A DNA stretch of 10,523 nucleotides. It comes from Planctomycetota bacterium. GTDB lineage: Bacteria; Planctomycetota; UBA1135. The stretch's first letter is position 1. Every line of letters begins with the position of its first letter. The notes under the pieces are model-generated. The model was not told the DNA's origin. It saw only the letters and a program-made list of their open reading frames with translations, and ran no database searches. This document shows positions 5,958-10,523 of the stretch, piece after piece. The translations under genes were made by a program, and so were the position numbers. The DNA lies in the NCBI GenBank assembly GCA_022447335.1, contig JAKVCF010000081.1:1-10523 (forward strand). Direction: 5' to 3'.

Positions 5958-7427
5958 ATGTCGATCCGCTTCCGTTCCCTGATGTTGGCCCTGTTGTTTG
6001 GGGTATTTGCGACGCCTGCCTGGGCGCTTGCCCCTGTCCAAGAGCCTGTTCCGGCTGAAGAGCCTCCGCCCGAAGGCGAAGAGGATGTCGAGGAAGTCGT
6101 CGAAGGCGAGGTAGTTGATCAGGGCGCGGTTCAGGGCGAAGAGGTCATTGAAGGGCCAGTCGAAGACCCCAATAGTCCGTACCTTGCAGTTGTTGGCGGC
6201 GATGTCTACACCGTGACGCGCGGCGTAATCCTTGATGGCACGGTGCTATGCAAGGATGGCCGTATTCTCAAGGTGGGTCAGAGTGTGTCCATCCCGGATG
6301 GCGCCCGCACTGTGAATGCAGAGGGTATGCGAATTTACCCTGGCCTTGTAGCGGTCGATTCGCGCGGCATCATTCCGGGTCGTGGGACTGATAGTGTGGA
6401 CAGTTTCGATCCCTTCGCTCTCTACGTCGATCTCGCGCTGGCTGGTGGTCTGACTACTGTCCAATCCCGCGGCACCATCGGCAAGCTGACGCGCGGAACG
6501 CTTAATGGGCATCTGCTGGGCACCACGTCTTGGGTCGAGATTAGCTATTCGAGCTCTTCGCCATCGGGCCGCCGTTCCACTCGCGCTCGCCTAGAGACCG
6601 CGCGTGAGTATCTGCGCTATTTACGTGCCTTTGAGTTGGACAAGGAGCTTGAGAAAAAGGATCTTGTCGAGCCGGAGAGCAAAGGTATTCCGATGGACTT
6701 TGTCGGCCTATTAAAAGGCGAGCGAATGGCGCGTTTCCGTGGCAATACGGCGAGTGACTTGATTGCGATCTGCGAGTTACTTGAAGAGTTCCCGATGCGT
6801 TCAGTGATCGTTGGCGGCCGTGAAGCCTGGACGATGGCCCCGCGGATTGGTCGTGCTGGCGCTTCCATGGTGCTCACTCCGCGCGCCAAGGACTGGGCTG
6901 ACAGTGAGCTCAATCGTCCTTCGGGTTGGAGTATTGAGAACGCGAGAATCTTGTGGGACTCGGGGGTCGAGTTCGCGATTCTTCCGGGACAATCCGGCAT
7001 CAGCCTGGGTGGCCTCGCCGGGCGTGACCTGCTTACGCTACCCATGGAAGTTGCCTTCGCGATTCGCGGCGGACTCAGCCAGGATGCCGCTTTGCGTTCA
7101 ATTACGCTGGATGCTGCGCGCATACTCGGTGTTGCAGATCGCATCGGTTCAATCGAAGTCGGTAAGGATGCCGATCTGATCATCGCCGACGGCGATCTCT
7201 TTGATTACCGCACTTTTGTACAGTGGGCGGTGGTTAACGGCCGTGTCGCTTACGACAAGCAGAAGGCGAGTTACTTTGCGCACATTCGACCGCGTGATGA
7301 AGAGGGTCCAAGTCCGGTCGAAGTGTTATTGGAAGATATTACGGACGGCGAGGACGTGGTCGAAGGCCCGGTCGAAATCGATGCACCAGAAGTCGATCCT
7401 CCGAGTGGGGGTAGTGGTGGCCGCTGA
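5958..7427 (+). CDS. Secreted amidohydrolase-like pseudoenzyme with acidic repeats at both ends
   Basis: The 489-residue product starts with a clear signal peptide (MSIRFRSLMLALLFGVFATP), likely cut after AWA at residue 23. An acidic, low-complexity segment follows (about 29-72, with EEVIEGPVE at 61-69), then the amidohydrolase module (about 73-435). The module has YPGLVAVDS at 127-135 instead of PGxxDxHxH, GGREA at 286-290, and ILPGQSG at 341-347 instead of a strand ending in the metal Asp. The tail IGSEVGKDADLIIADGDL-type pattern (IGSIEVGKDADLIIADGD) and GRVAYDK are intact, so the fold is probably kept while metal catalysis is lost. The C-terminus adds a second acidic tail (about 455-489) with EDVVEGPVE at 465-473, a near copy of the N-terminal motif. 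The gene starts two bases after the previous stop with AAGGAG at 5944-5949, and is followed by an intrinsic terminator, so it closes the operon. Role unknown; protein-protein or Ca2+ binding by the acidic arms is conjecture. Confidence 0.88.
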   Translation: MSIRFRSLMLALLFGVFATPAWALAPVQEPVPAEEPPPEGEEDVEEVVEGEVVDQGAVQGEEVIEGPVEDPNSPYLAVVGGDVYTVTRGVILDGTVLCKDGRILKVGQSVSIPDGARTVNAEGMRIYPGLVAVDSRGIIPGRGTDSVDSFDPFALYVDLALAGGLTTVQSRGTIGKLTRGTLNGHLLGTTSWVEISYSSSSPSGRRSTRARLETAREYLRYLRAFELDKELEKKDLVEPESKGIPMDFVGLLKGERMARFRGNTASDLIAICELLEEFPMRSVIVGGREAWTMAPRIGRAGASMVLTPRAKDWADSELNRPSGWSIENARILWDSGVEFAILPGQSGISLGGLAGRDLLTLPMEVAFAIRGGLSQDAALRSITLDAARILGVADRIGSIEVGKDADLIIADGDLFDYRTFVQWAVVNGRVAYDKQKASYFAHIRPRDEEGPSPVEVLLEDITDGEDVVEGPVEIDAPEVDPPSGGSGGR

Positions 7428-7448
7428 TCATGGATTCTCGACTGTTTC

Positions 7449-7487
7449 GAGCGCGCGCCCGATTTAGGTGCGCGCTCACTTCTTTTG
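7449..7487 (+). terminator. Intrinsic terminator closing the amidohydrolase operon
   Basis: GAGCGCGC (7449-7456) pairs with GCGCGCTC (7470-7477). The stem extends inward by a G-T pair and two C-G pairs, leaving a 7-base loop (7460-7466). A T-rich run (CTTCTTTT) follows. It lies 21 bases after the stop of the last amidohydrolase-like gene. Confidence 0.8.
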
Positions 7488-7595
7488 ATATAGAAAAGCC
7501 CTAGCGCACCTGCGATGCAGAGGGCAGAATCCGGACCCCGGTTCGGTCGTTCAGTAGCGCCTTGCAGCCGGTCAGGTTTTCTTCCCTCGATCTTC

Positions 7596-8078
7596 GTGGC
7601 CAACCCGACTCTCGAAGAGGGCAAGCGTGCCCCCGCATTCACTTTGCCGTCTACCGACGGTGAAAAGTTCCGTCTCACCGAGCATCGGGGGCGCTGGATT
7701 GTCGCCTACTTCTACCCGAAAGATCTGACCCCTGGTTGCACTACTGAGGCAGAGAACTTTCGTGATGCACTCGAATCCTTTGAGGCGGAAGGGGCTGTCG
7801 TGGTGGGGATCAGTCCCGACCCGATGTCGAAGCATGAAAAGTTTGCGGAGAAGCTGGGCCTTAACTTCGCGTTGCTAGTCGACCGCGATGCGAAGGTGGC
7901 TAGTAAGTACGGCGTATGGCGTACGAAGAAGAATTACGGTCGCGAGTATCTTGGGATTGTGCGAAGTACTTTCCTGATCGATCCTTCGGGCAAGATCGCG
8001 CGAATGTGGGACAACATCCGGGTGAAGGGCCATGTGGATAAGGTTTTACAGGTTCTTGGGGAGGAACGCTCCGCCTGA
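7596..8078 (+). CDS. bcp: Peroxiredoxin, Bcp/PrxQ class, single-cysteine form
   Basis: The product is a thiol peroxidase of the AhpC/TSA superfamily, which reduces hydrogen and organic peroxides in the cytoplasm. With a GTG start at 7596 it has 160 residues, close to the family's usual 150-160, and begins VANPTLEEGKRAPAFTLPS in register with family members. The signature YFYPKDLTPGCTTEA places the peroxidatic Cys at 48; VRSTFLIDPSG carries the conserved Arg and closing strand. E. coli Bcp has a resolving Cys five residues after the first. Here that position is Glu and no other Cys exists, so it should act as a 1-Cys enzyme needing an external thiol. An in-frame ATG at 7515 would add 27 residues, but that extension does not resemble the family. 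Neither start has a good ribosome site. The stop overlaps the next gene's ATG by one base (TGATG), so the two are co-translated. Confidence 0.9.
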   Translation: MANPTLEEGKRAPAFTLPSTDGEKFRLTEHRGRWIVAYFYPKDLTPGCTTEAENFRDALESFEAEGAVVVGISPDPMSKHEKFAEKLGLNFALLVDRDAKVASKYGVWRTKKNYGREYLGIVRSTFLIDPSGKIARMWDNIRVKGHVDKVLQVLGEERSA

Positions 8079-9106
8079 TGCCGGAGTCCGACCTGCGCCG
8101 TTGGATCCGTGTCGTCGGGGGCACGTTGTCCGCTTCGCAGGCGCGTAATCTGTCCAGCCACGAGGCCGAACGAGTTTTTACTCTTATGCTGGAGGGAGGG
8201 GGTACGGAAGGCCAAGTAGGGGCTTTCCTGAGCCTGATCCGCGGTCGCGGCGCGGCTGCAGATGAGTTGGTTGGCTTTGCGCGCGCGGCAAGGGCGCGTT
8301 TGAGTTTTCCCAAGTTGCCACCAGCTTCCGTGGTGGTTGCCACGACTCGACTCGGCAAGTTGCAAAGCCCGCCCATAGGGCTGGCGTCAGCGGCTGCTGC
8401 GGCTGCGGTTGGTGCCAAAGTTCTCGTACAGGCAAGTGGGCGCGTGTCTGACGGGGGGCCGACTCTGGGCGACCTGTGGCAGGATTTGGTTGGCGATCGC
8501 TCGCTTTCGGCCGAGCATGCCGAACGTCAGCTAGCAGAACGCGGGTTGGCCTGCTGGTGTCCAAATAAGGAAGATCCGGGCTGGGAGAGGATGCTTCGCA
8601 TTGAGGAAGAAGTAGGGTTGCGTTCGATTCCCGATCAGGTCAGTAAGCTTCTTGCGCCGGGAGACGCGCCATTGCTGGTGCCCTCGATGGCAGGGCCGGT
8701 GCTAGGCCTGGCTGGTGAGGCACTGGCTTCTCTGGGGCACGAACGTTGCATCATCCTGCAAGGGGTCGAAGGTTCGATCGACCCTTCTGTGGCCGAGCGT
8801 AGTCGCGGGATGGTGATTGAGGAGGGGATAAAGTCTCCTCTGCGACTGCTGCCCGAGGATCTTGGCCTGTCGTGGCCCCACGAACCGCATCAGACACACG
8901 AGGATCGATTGGAATCGGCTCGTCAGGCCACCGCTCGGGCACTGATGGGTATTGCTCCGGAAATGCATGTGGCTCAGCTGGGGGCTGCGATTTTGCTGCG
9001 TTTGAGCGGTCTTTTCCGCGATTTTGCATCCGCGGCAACGGCGGCTCGTGAGGTCATCGACAATGGCAAGGCTTCCGCCATGCTTTATGATGTTCCCCGG
9101 GCGTGA
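8078..9106 (+). CDS. TrpD2/YbiB-like glycosyltransferase family 3 protein (anthranilate phosphoribosyltransferase-like)
   Basis: This 342-residue protein has the helical N-terminus of the TrpD/nucleoside phosphorylase fold (LSSHEAERVFTLMLEGGGTEGQVGAFLSLIRGRG, the dimer-forming helices). A Rossmann-like body follows with GLASAAAAAAVGAKVLVQASG and LQGVEGSID (about 228-235). True TrpD enzymes bind PRPP through a GTGGD loop. Here the equivalent stretch reads TTRLGKLQSPPIG (89-101), so PRPP-dependent synthesis of phosphoribosyl anthranilate is unlikely. The pattern matches the TrpD2 (YbiB) branch, whose E. coli member is known to bind nucleic acid rather than act in tryptophan synthesis. There are no tryptophan genes around it. 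It is coupled to the peroxiredoxin by TGATG, with GGAGGA at 8060-8065 as ribosome site (12 bases). The assignment to the fold is firm, to the TrpD2 branch probable, and the ligand is unknown. Confidence 0.75.
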   Translation: MPESDLRRWIRVVGGTLSASQARNLSSHEAERVFTLMLEGGGTEGQVGAFLSLIRGRGAAADELVGFARAARARLSFPKLPPASVVVATTRLGKLQSPPIGLASAAAAAAVGAKVLVQASGRVSDGGPTLGDLWQDLVGDRSLSAEHAERQLAERGLACWCPNKEDPGWERMLRIEEEVGLRSIPDQVSKLLAPGDAPLLVPSMAGPVLGLAGEALASLGHERCIILQGVEGSIDPSVAERSRGMVIEEGIKSPLRLLPEDLGLSWPHEPHQTHEDRLESARQATARALMGIAPEMHVAQLGAAILLRLSGLFRDFASAATAAREVIDNGKASAMLYDVPRA

Positions 9107-9164
9107 CATCCCTTCCTATCTCCGCCCGCGTACCGCGTGGCATGGAAATTGCATCGTTACACGC

Positions 9165-10109
9165 ATGAGAATCCTCACGCCCCTCGCCGCCCTGGCGGGC
9201 CTCTGGTCAGGCATGGTTGCCTGTAGCAGTGGTCACCGTGTCGAGGAAGCGGGGTTCCATGACGTGGCTGCGGATTCTGGACTTGCGTTTGTGCAAATCG
9301 ATCAGAGTCCTGTTGACAAGCTTTTGAAGCTGACGGATGAGCTCTACTCGGGTGCCGAGCCGAAGACCGATGAGGCCTATGCTGAGCTCGCTCGCTTGGG
9401 CGTGCGGACTATCGTTAACGTCGATGGCGCAACTCCTAAGTTGGCAATGGCGGCTAAGTATGGGATGGAGTACATCCATATTCCGATTGGCTACGACAAG
9501 ATTGCCCAGGGAGAGATCGCCGCGATAGTTTGCGTCATGCGTGAGCGTGAAAGTTCCTTCTACTTTCACTGTCATCATGGTCGTCACCGTGGCCCCGCTG
9601 CGGCTGCGATTGCTTTGATGGAGTTGACTGGCTGCTCGGTGGAGGACGGCATCCAGGTTCTGGTCGAGGCTGGCACTAGCGAAAGCTATCCGGGGCTCTG
9701 GCGTGATGTGCGCGCCTTTAAAAGTCCAGCGCAAGGCATTCAACTTCCCCGGCTCGTGTCGGTTGCCGAAGTGAGTGACTTCGAGGCATCCATGGCCAAG
9801 TTGGATCGTACCTGGGACGAAATGAAGATCATTCAGAAGGCAGGCTTTCGAAGCACGGCCGAGCACCCGGACCTTGACCCTCACAACGTTGCGCGCATTC
9901 TGCGCGAATCAATCGAGATTTCTTCGCACATGACTCATCCGCAACTGGCGGCGGATGTGCTCTACCAAGAAGAGATGCAGAAGGCTCTCGATGGGGCACG
10001 TGCACTTGAGGCGGCACTTAGCGAAGATCACCTAGTCGATGCGCAAGAGCCTTTCGACGTTGTGCGCCGTTCGTGTAAGGCATGCCATATCGAATTCCGA
10101 GACGATTAA
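9165..10109 (+). CDS. Predicted lipoprotein: dual-specificity-phosphatase-like domain fused to cytochrome c'-like domain
   Basis: The start at ATG 9165 gives a lipoprotein signal (MRILTPLAALAGLWSGMVAC, lipidated Cys at 20). A longer in-frame ATG at 9024 would overlap the previous gene by 83 bases and bury the signal, so it is less likely. Mature residues about 40-180 follow the tyrosine/dual-specificity phosphatase plan: ELYSGAEP, LGVRTIVNVDG, IHIPIGYDK with D111 as possible general acid, and the P-loop HCHHGRHR with catalytic Cys136 and Arg142 (CX5R). The residue after Arg is Gly143, not the usual Ser/Thr. Residues about 190-314 are helical and end RRSCKACHIEFRDD, with a CxxCH haem site at 304-308 five residues from the family-typical C-terminus, as in cytochrome c' proteins. 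Total length is 314. The protein would sit on the envelope, outside the cytoplasm, where haem attachment occurs. Redox control of the phosphatase, or haem-linked gas sensing, are ideas only. A hairpin follows the gene. Confidence 0.82.
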   Translation: MRILTPLAALAGLWSGMVACSSGHRVEEAGFHDVAADSGLAFVQIDQSPVDKLLKLTDELYSGAEPKTDEAYAELARLGVRTIVNVDGATPKLAMAAKYGMEYIHIPIGYDKIAQGEIAAIVCVMRERESSFYFHCHHGRHRGPAAAAIALMELTGCSVEDGIQVLVEAGTSESYPGLWRDVRAFKSPAQGIQLPRLVSVAEVSDFEASMAKLDRTWDEMKIIQKAGFRSTAEHPDLDPHNVARILRESIEISSHMTHPQLAADVLYQEEMQKALDGARALEAALSEDHLVDAQEPFDVVRRSCKACHIEFRDD

Positions 10110-10135
10110 ATCTCTTCCGTATCCCCAAGACGTCC

Positions 10136-10169
10136 GCAGGCCTGGCATTCTTCAGAATGCCAGGCCTGC
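10136..10169. terminator. Perfect 15-bp hairpin between convergent genes (probable bidirectional terminator)
   Basis: GCAGGCCTGGCATTC (10136-10150) and its exact reverse complement (10155-10169) are separated by the loop TTCA. The hairpin lies 26 bases after the stop of the phosphatase-cytochrome gene and 22 bases beyond the stop of the convergent minus-strand gene. Neither side has a T tract, so classical intrinsic termination is uncertain. A bidirectional, factor-assisted terminator or an mRNA 3'-end protector fits the position best. Confidence 0.65.
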
Positions 10170-10191
10170 TTCATGGAGGATGAAAGGAAGA

Positions 10192-10523
10192 TTAGTAACT
10201 CAGGAATGGGTTTCCATCCTGGTCACGGGTTGGCAGGTCGGGAACGATGCGCCGATCAATCGGGGCATAGAGCCAGCCGGCAGTGCCATTAGGCTTGAGT
10301 TCGGCGAAAGCTGTGCCGCTGATCCGGATCGTGGACTGATCGTTGATTGGGTTGACCGGGATCTCAGTCAGGTACTTATCGAGCAGTACTGCTTCGAGTT
10401 CGGTTGCCGTGGTCGGTACGGTCTCACCGGAGTCGATCAGTGTGCGTACGGCGGTTCGAACCTGACAGAGGTGGTCCTGGAGCACGCGCTCGGTTGACTC
10501 CTCCTTGGCTGCCCCTGCAGAGG
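10192..10523 (-). CDS. Type II secretion/type IV pilin-like pseudopilin, C-terminal part (5' end outside window)
   Basis: Reading the minus strand, the frame is open from the right window edge to TAA at 10194-10192, giving 109 visible residues. The GTG at 10485 is internal, since the frame continues upstream through AAKEESTERV. The visible part runs from the end of the long N-terminal pilin helix (VLQDHLCQVRTAVRTLI) to a loop that pads the subunit (DSGETVPTTATELEAVLLDKYLTEIPVNPI). It then reaches the C-terminal sheet with GWLYAPIDRRIVPDLPTRDQDG. The YLTEIPVNPI block and the G-W-x-Y motif near the end are typical of GspG-like pseudopilins, especially the many paralogues found in Planctomycetota. 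The prepilin peptidase site and hydrophobic N-terminus lie beyond the window, so this call rests on the C-terminal pattern only. Confidence 0.65.
   Translation of the reverse strand, partial: SAGAAKEESTERVLQDHLCQVRTAVRTLIDSGETVPTTATELEAVLLDKYLTEIPVNPINDQSTIRISGTAFAELKPNGTAGWLYAPIDRRIVPDLPTRDQDGNPFLSY

Noticed and set aside
7489..7494. TATAGA as a possible -10 promoter element before the peroxiredoxin gene
   Set aside because: The matching -35 position would fall within the terminator hairpin and shows no TTGACA-like sequence.
7515..7595. Upstream ATG start giving a 187-residue peroxiredoxin
   Set aside because: The extra 27 residues are Arg/Ser/Pro-rich and match neither the family nor a signal peptide; the GTG at 7596 gives the usual length. 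It cannot be fully excluded because neither start has a clear ribosome site.
8388..8410. GCT/GCG-rich run as a simple repeat
   Set aside because: It encodes the Ala-rich helix AAAAAAVGA that is normal for this fold and is not an exact tandem repeat.
8761..8786. Inverted repeat GGGTCGA/TCGACCC inside the TrpD2-like gene
   Set aside because: Short imperfect stem within coding sequence encoding a conserved-type loop; likely coincidental.
9024..9164. Earlier ATG for the phosphatase-cytochrome gene
   Set aside because: It would overlap the TrpD2-like gene by 83 bases and place 47 residues ahead of a good lipoprotein signal.
9207..9884. 225-codon minus-strand frame opposite the phosphatase-cytochrome gene
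   Set aside because: Antisense shadow; the plus-strand product has clear motifs (CX5R, CxxCH).
10039..10497. 152-codon plus-strand frame over the right end
   Set aside because: It overlaps the end of the cytochrome gene in another frame, crosses the hairpin and runs antisense to the pseudopilin, with no motifs.

Overview
The window reads as a moderately GC-rich bacterial chromosome segment dominated by secreted or envelope proteins. The most likely source is a member of the Planctomycetota. This is inferred from the style of the proteins (arrays of secreted amidohydrolase-like proteins, a phosphatase with an HCHHGRHR loop fused to a c-type cytochrome domain, and a pseudopilin with a GWLYAP-type C-terminus), not from any marker gene. 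An acidobacterial or related origin is not excluded.

Positions 1-7427 (+ strand) hold a tightly packed run of amidohydrolase-superfamily genes: the end of one gene (1-384), a two-module fusion protein (381-3266), a single-module protein with a complete set of metal ligands (3263-4477), a 49-codon mini-ORF that looks like an isolated amidohydrolase tail (4480-4629), a single-module protein with a long charged helical insert (4633-5955), and a single-module protein flanked by acidic tails (5958-7427). Genes overlap by 4 bases or are separated by 2-3 bases, so this is very probably one operon, closed by an intrinsic terminator at 7449-7487. Only the 3263-4477 product keeps the HxH, Lys, His, His and Asp residues expected of a working metal-dependent amidohydrolase. 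In every other module, the parts visible in this window have lost most or all of them. The plausible picture is one enzyme surrounded by non-catalytic paralogues that act as partners, scaffolds or binding proteins outside the cytoplasm. That joint role is inference.

Positions 7596-9106 hold a two-gene unit: a thioredoxin-dependent peroxiredoxin of the Bcp/PrxQ class with a single cysteine, coupled by a TGATG junction to a TrpD2/YbiB-like member of glycosyltransferase family 3 that lacks the PRPP-binding glycine loop.

Positions 9165-10109 encode a predicted lipoprotein joining a dual-specificity-phosphatase-like domain to a cytochrome c'-like domain with a C-terminal CxxCH. A perfect 15-bp hairpin at 10136-10169 separates it from a convergent, minus-strand gene that runs off the right edge and looks like a type II secretion/type IV pilin-like pseudopilin.

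No tRNA, rRNA, CRISPR array, insertion sequence or phage gene is visible. The items most worth a second look are the mini-ORF with its embedded 22-bp perfect palindrome (4514-4535), the one-active-many-inactive layout of the amidohydrolase operon, and the phosphatase-cytochrome fusion.
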